Counted from the first letter of the stretch, positions 1 through 8,638 are shown. The stretch: DNA of 64,000 nucleotides from Bradyrhizobium embrapense (GCF_001189235.2 NZ_LFIP02000002.1:992411-1056410); one strand, 5' to 3'. Numbers and translations: made by a program. The notes: generated from the letters alone by a model not told the origin.

Positions 1-531
1 TTGATCATGGTCTGTCCTCGCTCTGCTTAAGCTATTGACCGGTGCGGGGGCAGGGACGGAACATCTTCCATCGCCAGCGGCCGCGCTGATGTTTGTTGTG
101 CCAAGATACTGGTGAGCCAAATTGCCGTGCGCCAAGGTCTCGCGCTTTGTTCCAAGCACTCCTCTTGCTTGTCCGGCGCCGTGCGGGCGCAGCATGGTGA
201 AGGGCTGCGATGTTAGCAGAGGCCGGCGCCGGGTGACTTCACAGGCAGGTGTTTACAGAACGGTGTTTTTGCATTTGCGGTTTGTCAAAAGCAGGGCCGT
301 GCACGATGCAGAGATGACATCCGGAGGTGGCCGTGCCGGCGGCGCGGCCGCATCGCTGGCCCGTGCAGGTGCGGCGCGCTGCGGCCCCTCGGGGCGTAGG
401 GGCGTTCCGGGGCTGCTGCCGCGCCGAAACCGCCGGCACGGCATGGTAAGCATGGATGACAAAATCCCCGCCGCAATGCACAAGCCATCTTGCGGCAGGC
501 CGATTTCAAGGCTATTGCCTTCCCTCTCAAC
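1..531. other. Region without a recognised gene
   Basis: Several short open frames exist on both strands, but none has recognisable protein features, a good ribosome binding site or a family I know. The segment is probably the upstream flank and promoter region of the tRNA-Glu gene. A partial FixK-like half site (TTGATCATGGTC) lies at the very edge and cannot be judged. Confidence 0.5.
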
Positions 532-606
532 GCTCCCTTCGTCTAGCGGTTAGGACGCGGCCCTCTCAAGGCTGAAACAGGGGTTCGATTCCCCTAGGGA
601 GCGCCA
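532..606 (+). tRNA. tRNA-Glu (anticodon CTC), with encoded CCA
   Basis: A complete cloverleaf can be folded. The acceptor GCTCCCT (532-538) pairs with AGGGAGC (596-602), the discriminator is G603, and CCA is encoded at 604-606. The anticodon stem CGGCC/GGCTG encloses the loop CTCTCAA, giving anticodon CTC (Glu). The T arm contains GGTTCGATTCC. Its 3' end directly abuts an integrase remnant, and 13 bases of it recur at 52516-52528, so it is the likely attachment site of the island that follows. Confidence 0.95.
594..606 (+). repeat. Putative attL: tRNA 3' end, 13-base direct repeat
   Basis: CTAGGGAGCGCCA at the end of tRNA-Glu is repeated exactly at 52516-52528 in the same orientation. A tRNA 3' end next to a tyrosine-recombinase remnant is the classic arrangement for an integrative element that rebuilds the tRNA on insertion. 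Chance of a second exact 13-mer in 64 kb is low, but the copy is short, so this remains an inference. Confidence 0.6.
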
Positions 607-615
607 TTCGGGAAA

Positions 616-1240
616 TCATGACCTTGTTTTTCCGTGGCCTTTTGCCTGTTTTCCCAGATTCTCAGATGCGGTTTGGGAAATTCTGTTCGACCTATGTTCG
701 TTGAGGCCTGCTGCTGCGCGCTTGCCGCCACGGCCGCGATCGGCCTCACGGGTATATCTCTTCGCCTCTGACAGTGTGGTGTGACCAAGCGCGGCCATGA
801 TGTCATGCGCGCTACATTCGGCATCAGCGAGGAGTCGGCCAGTGTCTTACGCAACCCATGCGGCTTGCAGTCGAGCGGAAGGCCTGCGGCGCTGATCGTA
901 TCACGCATGAATCGGCTGAAGCCATCGACTGTGCATGGCTTGCCGTACTCGGTGTTGATGACGGTAACGTGCTTGCGCTGTGTTGCCGCCAGCGCCTTCT
1001 GCAGGTCTTCACTCACCGCCATGTCGACCAAGACGCCAGTCTGCGCCGTGCCCTGTTCAGCATCAAGCCGTAGGCGGTCCGCTGCTTTGTTCCGATTGGC
1101 CAGCGTTTCTCGAATGCGGCCATCTCTCGATCCGTCCAAGATCTGATCTTGCCTCCCTTGGGCGTTTGATGCCTGCGGTTGGATCAGGCGTGAGACCGAA
1201 ATGGTTGATCAGGATGCGCTGCTTGCGAGGGCGAGAGTTA
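616..1240 (-). pseudogene. Degraded phage-type tyrosine integrase
   Basis: Reading leftward, three frames carry consecutive integrase segments: RKQRILINHFGLTPDPTAG near 1235-1165, KIRSWTDREMAAFEKRWP then GTKQRTAYGLMLN near 1155-1060, EYGKPCTVDGFSRFMRD and the catalytic box HGLRK near 960-830, and finally LGHTTLSEAKRYTREAD, with the GH box and nucleophilic Tyr, near 795-730. At least three frameshifts separate them and the N-terminal domain is missing, so the enzyme cannot be made intact. It lies just inside the tRNA-Glu 3' end, as expected for the integrase that inserted the following island. Confidence 0.85.
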
Positions 1241-1371
1241 GTGGCTGGCCAAAGTCCAGCTCAACCCGACTTTGCTGCGTCCGGCTCAGCGGGGATAGCG
1301 GTGGCAGTCTATGTCTGCTTATTCTCCGGCCCGAGGGCACCGCGCCGCCGGAACTGGGAGGGCGCGATGCA

Positions 1372-1385
1372 TTGACTTGCGTCAA
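1372..1385 (+). promoter_or_regulatory. FixK/FNR box upstream of cytochrome c
   Basis: TTGACTTGCGTCAA is a perfect TTGA-N6-TCAA palindrome. With the class II spacing of -41.5, transcription would start near 1420, which favours the start codon at 1441 over the one at 1411. Confidence 0.75.
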
Positions 1386-1440
1386 ACTGAGGCCAAGCCA
1401 ACACCGCTAGATGAGCTTATCCGAAGAACTGGGGCATGAT

Positions 1441-1890
1441 ATGAGTATCCGTGGCCTGAAGTCTTTCATGATTGCCGGTGTGACCGCTGGCTTCGCCGCG
1501 GCCGCTCACGCTGAAGATGTCGATGTTGGTAAGGCGGAGTTTCAAGCTTCGTGCGCAAGCTGTCATGGCGTAGATGGAAAGGGCAAAGGACCTGTTGCTG
1601 GGCAGCTGAAGGTGCCGCCTGCCGATTTGACGGCCTTGGCCAAGAACAACAATGGGATATTTCCGATAACCGCCGTTTATGAAGCCATAGATGGGCGGAG
1701 AACAATTTCCGCGCACGGCACTCATGAAATGCCGATCTGGGGAGAACGATTCAATCCCGTCAAGAGCGCGCCTCACACGATTGATCCGACCTACGACGCG
1801 CTCGATCCTTCGCGGGACTTGCGGGAAGTCGTCGTGCGAACACGCATCCTCGCCGTTATCGATTACCTGAACCGCATCCAGCAGAAGTAG
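1441..1890 (+). CDS. Periplasmic class I cytochrome c (149 aa)
   Basis: The N-terminal 26 residues form a Sec signal (basic start, hydrophobic AGVTAGFAAAAHA, AHAED cleavage). One heme-binding motif CASCH follows at about residues 37-41, and MPIW near residue 100 may supply the axial methionine. It is probably an electron carrier or small oxidase subunit in the periplasm under low oxygen, since a FixK box lies 62 bases upstream. I chose 1441 because the alternative ATG at 1411 would precede the predicted transcription start. The electron-transfer partner is unknown; the cbb3 oxidase in the same island is the obvious candidate. Confidence 0.85.
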   Translation: MSIRGLKSFMIAGVTAGFAAAAHAEDVDVGKAEFQASCASCHGVDGKGKGPVAGQLKVPPADLTALAKNNNGIFPITAVYEAIDGRRTISAHGTHEMPIWGERFNPVKSAPHTIDPTYDALDPSRDLREVVVRTRILAVIDYLNRIQQK

Positions 1891-1993
1891 CGGCACCGAA
1901 GGCGTTCGGGATCGCCGTGCCGCCGACTCGCCGCTCGGCCGCGGAGGCGATAGATGAGCGGCAGCCGTACGCGCATCAAGTGCCGCCCCATCA

Positions 1994-2007
1994 TTGATCC
2001 CCATCAA
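1994..2007 (+). promoter_or_regulatory. FixK/FNR box upstream of HtrA-like gene
   Basis: TTGATCCCCATCAA matches TTGA-N6-TCAA. Its centre is 58 bases before the ATG at 2059, giving a predicted leader of about 17 bases that contains the GGAG ribosome site. Confidence 0.75.
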
Positions 2008-2058
2008 GGCCGCTGCGAGCAAAGTCGCTCATGGTCATATGGAAATGGAGGATCAACG

Positions 2059-2904
2059 ATGACCGGCATTGTGCTCGATGCCCGGCAAATTCAGAACGCC
2101 CAGCTCCCGTTCGCCTCTGGCTCGAACAGCAGATTTCGGCCGCTCTTGGTCCGAGGCCGACATCCGGAGCTGATGCGGAAGTGGTCCGACTGCCTGCTGT
2201 CATCCATGACCATCATCGCGGGGCTGTTCCTGCTCTGGCCCGGACCGGCGCAAGCTGGGGAAATCCGGGATGTGCAAACACTTGCGCCTCTGGTCGGGAA
2301 GGTCATCCAAAGTGTCGTCGGCATAAAGGTCGGCACCGAGACTTCGGCATCCCCCCGGTCAATGGACGCTGGTCCCGAGCTTCCGCCTCGCATTATGCAG
2401 GATGTGTATGGTGCGGGCGTCGTCATCAAGGCGGAGTCCGGATTGATCGTGACGAGCAATCATCTGGTCAGCGGCGCCACGACGCTTGCGGTCCGATTGC
2501 CGGATGGGCGCCAGCTTGACGCCCGGTTCGTGGTAGCCGACGAGCGATACGACCTCGCGATGCTGAGGATTTCGGCGTCCGGCCTGACCTCGGCCCGCAT
2601 CGGCCGATCGATCGACGTAGAGCCTGGGGATTTCGTCGTTGCGGTCGGTGGCTCCTCGGGGTTCACTCAAAGCATTAGTTTCGGCATCGTCAGCGCCCTG
2701 CATCGTTCGTCGCCTGGTGTTCCCTGCCAGGATCTCATTCAGACCGACGCGTTGCTGGATCGCGGCAGTGCAGGCGGGCCGCTGTTCAATCTGCGGGGTG
2801 AAGTGATCGGCATTGTTGCCGCCACCACCGGCGAGACCGAATCCGAGCGCGCCTTTGCGATTCCCTCGGATGCCATCGATCGCCTCTTCGCCCGGATGAA
2901 CTAG
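2059..2904 (+). CDS. HtrA/DegP-like trypsin-fold protein, catalytic Ser replaced by Ala
   Basis: A cytoplasmic N-terminus of about 48 residues is followed by a signal or anchor segment (SSMTIIAGLFLLWPGPAQA) and one trypsin-like domain without a PDZ domain. The family's triad His (TSNH135LVS) and Asp (YD165LAML) are present. The active-site loop, normally GNSGGP, reads GSAGGPL with Ala238 at the nucleophile position (codons ggc agt gca ggc ggg ccg). It is therefore probably not a protease but a binding or chaperone-like protein in the periplasm. The start is set by GGAG at 2047 and by the FixK box. Ser237, one residue earlier, is unlikely to substitute. Confidence 0.85.
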   Translation: MTGIVLDARQIQNAQLPFASGSNSRFRPLLVRGRHPELMRKWSDCLLSSMTIIAGLFLLWPGPAQAGEIRDVQTLAPLVGKVIQSVVGIKVGTETSASPRSMDAGPELPPRIMQDVYGAGVVIKAESGLIVTSNHLVSGATTLAVRLPDGRQLDARFVVADERYDLAMLRISASGLTSARIGRSIDVEPGDFVVAVGGSSGFTQSISFGIVSALHRSSPGVPCQDLIQTDALLDRGSAGGPLFNLRGEVIGIVAATTGETESERAFAIPSDAIDRLFARMN

Positions 2905-3289
2905 ATGTTCAGTGCGCCCGTGGATCGATTTGCAGCCGTTTGATCCGCTGAAAATCACGACAGCCGTACGAATTGCAGTCACTATCGCGACGTACACCGT
3001 CAATGATCTCTTGTGGTGCATCTCGCCATCCTTGCCAGGCAAGCCAAAGCAGGTAGGGGCGCGCAACGGCCGCGAGCTTCCGGGAGTGGCTCTCGACGTG
3101 CGTAGTCAGCGCTGCGGCTCCATACTCGGCGGTGCTTCCCATATGAACCGATAGCTCGCCGAATGATCCTGCGGCGAAAACGGGCGGTTACAAAAAGCTG
3201 CACGGCTTATTGATCCAGATCAGCTTGACCTTCCATTTTTGATCGATGCTGGCGGATCATCGTGTACGCGAAGCTCTGGGGAATTTGCC
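2905..3289. other. Intergenic region with a near-consensus FixK site
   Basis: No convincing gene is seen. The only notable element is the FixK-like site at 3210-3223 in front of the following CBS gene. Confidence 0.5.
3210..3223 (+). promoter_or_regulatory. Near-consensus FixK/FNR box
   Basis: TTGATCCAGATCAG has one mismatch (last base) from TTGA-N6-TCAA. It is centred 73 bases before the ATG at 3290. Confidence 0.5.
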
Positions 3290-3751
3290 ATGTTGGCCTT
3301 GGATGTCATGCGCACGTCTTTCGCGACGATCACGCCCGGCGCACCATTGCTTGATGCTGTTCGTCTATTGCTGGAAACTGGACAGCGCGGCTTGCCTGTG
3401 CTCGATGCCGCAGGGGCGCTGATCGGAGTCATCTCGGAGGGCGACTTCCTCCACCGTCGCGAACTCGGCGTGCATTGGCCGGAGGGCTTTTGGCTCGAAT
3501 GGCTGCTGAGCAGAGAGGAGGGGCGGCTGGTCCGCGAGCGGACCCGGGCGCTGAGCGTCGACGCTGTGATGAGCCGCAAGCCCGTCTGCGTCGACGAGTG
3601 CGCGACTGTGGACGAGATCGTGGTCGAAATGGACAAGCATCAGATATCGCAAGTCATGGTACTCCGGGGTACACGCGTCGTCGGCATCGTCGGGCGTGTG
3701 CAGCTGATCACCGCGCTTGAGCGGATACTCGCGCGATCCGAGGGCAACTGA
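3290..3751 (+). CDS. Two-CBS-domain protein (153 aa)
   Basis: A Bateman pair makes up the whole protein: CBS1 at residues 5-60 (RGLPVLDAAGALIGVISEGD) and CBS2 at about 95-148 (SQVMVLRGTRVVGIVGR). Such pairs bind adenine nucleotides or related ligands and act as energy sensors; the partner here is unknown. The start MLALDVMRTSF has GGGGAA upstream and aligns with the paralogue at 16586 (MLATDVMRSSF). Cytoplasmic, monocistronic, and probably FixK-activated from the site at 3210. Confidence 0.85.
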   Translation: MLALDVMRTSFATITPGAPLLDAVRLLLETGQRGLPVLDAAGALIGVISEGDFLHRRELGVHWPEGFWLEWLLSREEGRLVRERTRALSVDAVMSRKPVCVDECATVDEIVVEMDKHQISQVMVLRGTRVVGIVGRVQLITALERILARSEGN

Positions 3752-3874
3752 CGCGGAAGACCCGGCAGACAATTGCGGAGCGTGCGATTGCTCCGGACGC
3801 GCTTCCGGTCGAGCCGCAACAGCGGCGAGAAACTAGGCTCAGTTTGGCGCCTTGGCATCAAAGAAATTTCCGAA

Positions 3875-3888
3875 TTGACCTCGCTCAA
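3875..3888 (+). promoter_or_regulatory. FixK/FNR box upstream of the 3951-6524 operon
   Basis: TTGACCTCGCTCAA is a perfect box centred about 69 bases before the ATG at 3951. Confidence 0.75.
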
Positions 3889-3950
3889 GGCGCCCGTGCA
3901 GCCGATTGCGGATGCTAGGCAATGCCTATCAAATGCTGACGAGGTTCGCC

Positions 3951-4139
3951 ATGACTGACCTAGTGAAGTCGCCGACCGTCAGGCAACGGGCGAATTTTGA
4001 AGCAGATATTGGTAGCGCGAAGTCGACCGATCACCGCTGGCTACTGGATGCGTTGGAGGATGACGAGGTTCGTGAGGCCCTGAAGCACGATGCGGCGCCC
4101 ACATCCTCGGAGGCGGACGGCAGGCCGGCGCATGACTGA
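3951..4139 (+). CDS. Small hypothetical protein (62 aa)
   Basis: A short, charged, soluble protein beginning MTDLVKSPTVRQ with an acidic middle (LLDALEDDEVREAL). GAGG lies 6-10 bases upstream and a perfect FixK box stands in front. Its stop overlaps the next start by 8 bases, so it looks like the first gene of a three-gene operon with the LOG-like and beta-CASP proteins. I do not recognise the family. Confidence 0.55.
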   Translation: MTDLVKSPTVRQRANFEADIGSAKSTDHRWLLDALEDDEVREALKHDAAPTSSEADGRPAHD

Positions 4140-5139
4140 CGATCCGCCATCGACTCGTCCAAGCCCGAAGCCGGCTCACCGTGTCGACAGGGCCGTGGTA
4201 CTCCCGGATCGGCAGCCCAACAGCGCCGAAGAGGACGGCCGTGTGCCTGGCGCTCTGCGCAGCATCCTGCAATCGCCAAGCTATCAGGAGGCGGATCAGG
4301 ACGAAGATTTTCTGCAGAGCGAAGCCACACGCGGCATTCGCCTCCAACTTGATTTCCTCAAGACCGAAACCCTGCTTCGGGAGCATCAGATCGCTCACAC
4401 CATTGTCGTCTTTGGCAGCACTCGCATTTGCGAAGCGCAGGCGGCACGCCGGGCCGTCGCCTCGATGGCTGACGTGCTCGCGTTGAATCCTGACGATGAC
4501 GACCTGCAGCGCCGTCTCAAGACGGCGCGGAGTCTTGCGGCGAAGAGCAAGTACTACAGAATCGCACGCCAGTTCGGGCAGATCGTCGGTGCCGCAAGCG
4601 AAAAGGCCATCGGCGGCCGTCTGATGATCATGACTGGCGGCGGGCCTGGTATCATGGAAGCCGCCAACCGGGGTGCGCGCGATGTCGAGGCCCCATCGAT
4701 CGGACTCAACATCGCCCTTCCGAAAGAGCAGGACCCCAACCCCTATGTCACGCCGGAGCTCTGCTTCAGGTTCCACTATTTCGCGATGCGAAAGTTGCAT
4801 TTCTTGATGCGCGCCCGCGCGCTGGTGGCATTCCCTGGCGGCTTTGGCACGATGGACGAACTGTTCGAGGTGCTGTCGTTGGCGCAGACCCGGAAGATTG
4901 CGCCGGTGCCGGTTGTGCTGGTTGGCGAGTCGTACTGGCGTCGCGTGTTTGATCCGGACTTCCTGGTCGACGAGGGTGTCATCAATCCGGAAGACAGGTG
5001 CCTGTTCTGGTTTGCGGAGTCCGCCGAGGAAACCTGGCAGGGCATTCTGCGGTGGTACGAGGCGGCCGGCCGACCGCTTCTGCCGATCGGAGACGACGCC
5101 TCACGGGGCAAGTCGATCAGGAAAGAGGGCGAATCGTGA
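4132..5139 (+). CDS. LOG-family (TIGR00730-like) Rossmann protein
   Basis: 335 aa. The signature motifs of the lysine decarboxylase-like/LOG family are complete: GGGPGIMEAANRGA and PGGFGTMDE. LOG enzymes release cytokinin bases or other N-ribosides from nucleoside monophosphates, and bacterial relatives also act on purine nucleotides. The extra N-terminal 100 residues make it longer than plant-type LOG (about 190-200 aa). Cytoplasmic. The start overlaps the preceding small gene, and its stop overlaps the next GTG by 4 bases, implying translational coupling. The substrate cannot be read from the sequence. Confidence 0.85.
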   Translation: MTDDPPSTRPSPKPAHRVDRAVVLPDRQPNSAEEDGRVPGALRSILQSPSYQEADQDEDFLQSEATRGIRLQLDFLKTETLLREHQIAHTIVVFGSTRICEAQAARRAVASMADVLALNPDDDDLQRRLKTARSLAAKSKYYRIARQFGQIVGAASEKAIGGRLMIMTGGGPGIMEAANRGARDVEAPSIGLNIALPKEQDPNPYVTPELCFRFHYFAMRKLHFLMRARALVAFPGGFGTMDELFEVLSLAQTRKIAPVPVVLVGESYWRRVFDPDFLVDEGVINPEDRCLFWFAESAEETWQGILRWYEAAGRPLLPIGDDASRGKSIRKEGES

Positions 5140-6524
5140 AATTATCCTTTCATGGCGCCGATCGCGCGGTGACCGGGTCCTGTCACCTGGTCGAATGTCT
5201 GAACCGGCGCATTCTCATCGATTGCGGTCTCTTTCAAGGAAGCCGCGACCTGGTGGAAGAGAACATCGCCGCCTTCGGGTTCGATCCTTCAACGATCGAC
5301 TATGTTCTGCTGACCCATGCCCACCTGGATCACTGCGGCAGGATTCCATTGCTTGCGAAGCGCGGGTTCAAGGGTGAAGTGATCACGACTGCGGCCAGTC
5401 GCGAGCTGGCCCGCCTCGTTCTGGTCGATGCGGCGCATCTTCAGGAAGAAGACGCACAGCGGAGAGCGCGCCAATGGCGCCGGCGCGGCGAAGAAGATGT
5501 GCGGTCGCCGCTCTACACCGTCGTGGATGCGCTCGATTGCTTTGATCGGTTTGGAAGGACGGCTGAATATGGGCAGCCTTTGCCGCTCGCGGAGGGACTT
5601 CGTGCGACCTTCTTCGATGCCGGCCATATCCTGGGCTCTGCTAGCATTCTGATCGAGGTCGCCGAGCATGGCCGCGCGCGTTCGGTCCTGTTCTCGGGCG
5701 ATCTTGGCAACGCCGGTCGCCCGCTGCTGCGGCTCCCCAGTCCTCCCGCTCGCGCCGACATTGTCGTCATGGAATCGACGTATGGAGACAGGCTCCATCG
5801 GTCGCTGAAAGACTCCATCGAAGAGCTTTACGGCGCGGTCAGCAGCACGCTGGCGCGCGGCGGCAACGTCATTATCCCGACCTTCGCGCTCGAGCGCGCC
5901 CAGGAAATCCTATATGTCCTGCGTCAAGGGGTGGAGTACAGCAGGCTGCCGCCGACTATGCAAATCTTTCTGGACTCGCCGATGGCGATCTCGGCGACCG
6001 AGATATTCAAGCGGCATTCCGAATCTCTCAGCTCCGAAGCCGCTTCCATGTTTCGCGAAGGGCGGGATCCGCTGCAGCCGGCAAACCTGCGTCTGGTCCG
6101 CGAGAGCGCCGATTCGATTGCCATCAACAGGATAACCGGAGGCGCGGTCATCATGGCAGGCTCGGGGATGTGCACCGGCGGCAGAATTCGCCATCATCTC
6201 CGGCACAATATCTGGCGCAAGGAATCGGCGATCGTGTTCGTCGGATACGCCGCTTCGGGAACGATTGCGCGGCAGATCATCGATGGGGCCAACTTCGTGC
6301 GGTTGTTCGGCGAAGACGTTGCGATTCGCAGCACGATCTACACGATCAACGGATTTTCAGCTCACGCGGACCAGCAGGAGTTGCTGGTATGGCGACGCGC
6401 GATCGAGGGATGCGAGGCAACGTTCCTGGTTCATGGCGAAGAGCCTGCAATGCAGGCGCTCGCCGCGCATTTGGAGGACCAGCGAGTCGAGTTGCCGCGT
6501 CTGGGCGACGTGTTTGATCTGTAG
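5136..6524 (+). CDS. Metallo-beta-lactamase/beta-CASP RNA-processing-type protein
   Basis: 462 aa with a GTG start inside the preceding stop (GTGA), preceded by AAAGAGGG. The metal-binding motif is THAHLDHCG. Further ligands follow in DAGHILGSAS and FSGDLGN, with the beta-CASP segment at about residues 240-350 and the C-terminal RMMBL end NGFSAHADQQELL. This is the architecture of bacterial homologues of CPSF73/RNase J-like nucleases (YsH1/Exo family, COG1236), so it is probably an RNA endo/exonuclease. Its place in a hypoxia operon suggests RNA turnover under low oxygen, which is inference. Confidence 0.88.
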   Translation: MKLSFHGADRAVTGSCHLVECLNRRILIDCGLFQGSRDLVEENIAAFGFDPSTIDYVLLTHAHLDHCGRIPLLAKRGFKGEVITTAASRELARLVLVDAAHLQEEDAQRRARQWRRRGEEDVRSPLYTVVDALDCFDRFGRTAEYGQPLPLAEGLRATFFDAGHILGSASILIEVAEHGRARSVLFSGDLGNAGRPLLRLPSPPARADIVVMESTYGDRLHRSLKDSIEELYGAVSSTLARGGNVIIPTFALERAQEILYVLRQGVEYSRLPPTMQIFLDSPMAISATEIFKRHSESLSSEAASMFREGRDPLQPANLRLVRESADSIAINRITGGAVIMAGSGMCTGGRIRHHLRHNIWRKESAIVFVGYAASGTIARQIIDGANFVRLFGEDVAIRSTIYTINGFSAHADQQELLVWRRAIEGCEATFLVHGEEPAMQALAAHLEDQRVELPRLGDVFDL

Positions 6525-6575
6525 ATGGCGGGCCGGACAATTCGGCCAAACGAGCTTGCTGAGCCGCCTGTCGCT

Positions 6576-7295
6576 TCAGCTCGCTGCCTTCATGTCCTCG
6601 GGGGATTCGACGTAGAAGCCGGTATAGGTATCCACGAAGCAGAGATGGTCGTGCACCTTCTTGACGCCGGCAGTGTTCTCCGCGGCTACGATGGTCGCTT
6701 CGCGCGCTTGGTCGCTGGTGACGATCCCATGCAGATGGACAACGCCGTTGCGGACGGTGACCTCGAACCCGATAGGGCGCCAGGTTACGGCGTCGATCTG
6801 CCGGAGGATACGATCGCGGATATGGTCGTCGTCCGCGGTCGGATCCGGGATCTCATGCGCCAGACTAGCCACGGCCTGGAGCAGGTTCGAACGGGTCACG
6901 ATGCCGACGAGGTCCTTGCCGCGCATCACGGGCAGGCGCTTGATGTCCTTCTTCTCCATAAGGTGCACCAGCTCCTCGAGCGGCGTTTCTTCCCCGACCG
7001 TGACCGGATCCGGCGTCATCACGTCCTCGATCTTGCGACCGCGCTCGTGGACGAAGTCCTCGGCGGCGCGGCCAGGTCCAAACAGGAACTGGAGAATGGC
7101 CGAACGCTTGCGCCCGGTTCCGATCTCCCCGCGGCGCAAGAAATCGCTTTCCGAGACGATTCCCGTCAACCTGCCGTCATCGACGACCGGCAGCCCGCTG
7201 ATGTGATTTCGAAGCATGATGTTGGCGGCATCCTCGATCGCGGTTCGAGGCGTAACAGTGATGACGTTCTTGGTCATGATCTGGTGGGCGCGCAT
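6576..7295 (-). CDS. CBS-CBS-BON protein (239 aa)
   Basis: CBS1 (residues 8-60, SGLPVVDDGRLTGIVSESD), a conserved linker (GRAAEDFVHERGRKIEDVM), CBS2 (about 95-140, IKRLPVMRGKDLVGIVTRS) and a C-terminal BON domain (about 150-225, GVVHLHGIVTSDQAREA). CBS pairs sense adenine nucleotides, and BON domains bind membranes or other proteins. GGAGG stands before the ATG. This is one of five similar proteins in the window (also 7616, 10326, 13694, 38204). A perfect FixK box lies 62 bases upstream. Confidence 0.88.
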   Translation of the reverse strand: MRAHQIMTKNVITVTPRTAIEDAANIMLRNHISGLPVVDDGRLTGIVSESDFLRRGEIGTGRKRSAILQFLFGPGRAAEDFVHERGRKIEDVMTPDPVTVGEETPLEELVHLMEKKDIKRLPVMRGKDLVGIVTRSNLLQAVASLAHEIPDPTADDDHIRDRILRQIDAVTWRPIGFEVTVRNGVVHLHGIVTSDQAREATIVAAENTAGVKKVHDHLCFVDTYTGFYVESPEDMKAAS

Positions 7296-7350
7296 CGATG
7301 CCTCCGATGAACCTTTCGATTACAAAGCAGTCGCTTTCGCACGGCATTCC

Positions 7351-7364
7351 TTGACGAGGCTCAA
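7351..7364 (-). promoter_or_regulatory. FixK/FNR box upstream of CBS-BON 6576
   Basis: TTGACGAGGCTCAA is a perfect palindromic box. Predicted transcription would start near 7316, 21 bases before the ATG. Confidence 0.75.
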
Positions 7365-7434
7365 CCGCTTGCAATGGCGCGTACGAGATCTGGACCTGCG
7401 TGTCAGGAAGATTGGATGTCGTGAGTGCTTCAGC

Positions 7435-7578
7435 CTATCGCGAGCGAGAGCGTCGTAGTGCCCGTAGCGCCAATGCTCTCAGTCGCTTCGTCGCGATGCT
7501 TTCCGATACGTGAATGGTGATCAGAAGCGACCCGAATATGAGAATCATCAAGATTGCCTTTGCTGTTTCACTGGCCAT
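7435..7578 (-). CDS. Small single-span membrane protein (47 aa)
   Basis: It begins MASETAKAILMILIFGSLLI, one transmembrane helix, and ends in a strongly basic tail (RALRRSRSR). GGAG lies 8 bases before the ATG. It starts 37 bases after the stop of the CBS-BON gene at 7616, so it is probably its operon partner. Function unknown. The call rests on the ribosome site, the helix and the context only. Confidence 0.5.
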   Translation of the reverse strand: MASETAKAILMILIFGSLLITIHVSESIATKRLRALALRALRRSRSR

Positions 7579-7615
7579 TGCAGAAACTCCGAATGTGCGG
7601 CGGTTTTGGTTGCCT

Positions 7616-8347
7616 TTAGCGAGCCTGTTTCTCCGACTCCTGGTCTTCAGGAGATTTCAGACAGAAGCCCGAGAAGCTATCGCCCCAGTAGAGGTGATCA
7701 TGCACCTCGCGGACGCCGGGAACGTTCTCGGCCGCGACGATCGCAGCCTTGCGGAATCTGCTTTCCGTGATCAGGCCACTCAAGTGGACGATGCCATCCC
7801 GGACGATGACGCTGAGTCCGAGCGGGCACCAGGCGTTGTGTTCGATCTCGTCCAGAATGCGCCGCCGGATCCGGTCGTCATTCTCGGTTGGAGCAGGTAC
7901 GCCGCGTGCAAGGCTCGCCACGGTTCGCAGCAGGTTGCTGCGGGTGATTATGCCGACAAGCTTGCCGCCGCGAACAACCGGCAGCCGCTTGACGTTGTTC
8001 GTCTCCATCAGTTCGACGACCGTCGTCAGCGGCGCATCCTCGGCTACGGTGACCGGCGCGCGTGTCATGATCTCGGAGACCTTGCGGCCGTGCTCGAACA
8101 CGTAGTCCTCAGCCCATTTTCCTGGTCCGAGAATGAAGGTCATCAACCAGTTTCGCTTCCTTTCGGTGCCGAGCTCGCTGCGATGAAGAAAATCCCCTTC
8201 GGTGATGATTCCGACGAGCGTTCCGTCGCGACCGACGACCGGCAGACCGCTTACGTGGTGCCGAAGCATGATGTTTGCCGCGTCGAGGATGGTGCTGTCC
8301 GGCGCTGTCGAGAGCACCTTGCGGGCCATGATCTGGTGCGCGTACAT
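7616..8347 (-). CDS. CBS-CBS-BON protein (243 aa)
   Basis: Same order as its paralogues: CBS1 with SGLPVVGRDGTLVGIITEGD, the linker GKWAEDYVFEHGRKVSEIM, CBS2 with VKRLPVVRGGKLVGIITRS, then BON (GIVHLSGLITESRFRKA). I chose the start MYAHQIMARK at 8347 because it aligns with the paralogues and GGGAG lies just upstream; the longer frame reading from 8455 would run through the FixK boxes. Probably a nucleotide-sensing regulator near the membrane; the partner is unknown. Confidence 0.87.
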   Translation of the reverse strand: MYAHQIMARKVLSTAPDSTILDAANIMLRHHVSGLPVVGRDGTLVGIITEGDFLHRSELGTERKRNWLMTFILGPGKWAEDYVFEHGRKVSEIMTRAPVTVAEDAPLTTVVELMETNNVKRLPVVRGGKLVGIITRSNLLRTVASLARGVPAPTENDDRIRRRILDEIEHNAWCPLGLSVIVRDGIVHLSGLITESRFRKAAIVAAENVPGVREVHDHLYWGDSFSGFCLKSPEDQESEKQAR

Positions 8348-8408
8348 CCGATATCTCCCATCGTCCTGGAAAGTAACAATCAGCCTAACTCCAGATGCGT
8401 GGGACGCG

Positions 8409-8422
8409 TTGATCTGACACAA
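8409..8422. promoter_or_regulatory. Partial FixK-like box
   Basis: TTGATCTGACACAA keeps TTGA and CAA but deviates at one position of the right half. It sits 68 bases before the start at 8347, a fitting distance for that gene. Confidence 0.45.
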
Positions 8423-8441
8423 GCGGCAAATTGGGTGCGGT

Positions 8442-8455
8442 TTGATCTGGCGCAA
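8442..8455. promoter_or_regulatory. FixK2-type box between divergent genes
   Basis: TTGATCTGGCGCAA fits the Bradyrhizobium FixK2 consensus TTG(A/C)-N6-(T/G)CAA. It lies between the leftward CBS-BON gene (8347) and the rightward AhpD-like gene (8639) and could serve either. Confidence 0.65.
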
Positions 8456-8638
8456 AGATCAAGCGCGATCGCTGCGTTACAAGGTCGGGGTCCTTGCAAG
8501 CCGAACACGCACGTCCTTTAGAGAGGCCAGATCGCGTTGCCGGGCTGCGTTGGATGAAGGGCGGCGTTCGCCGTTGCACCCCCGTCGGCGGAGCCGCCCT
8601 TCCTCTGGACCGTTCCAATAGCGAAGACCGAGGGTCGC

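Noticed and set aside
122..553. Open frame of 143 codons before the tRNA
   Set aside because: Low-complexity Arg/Ala/Gly-rich translation, no ribosome site, overlaps the tRNA gene, and typical of high-GC random frames.
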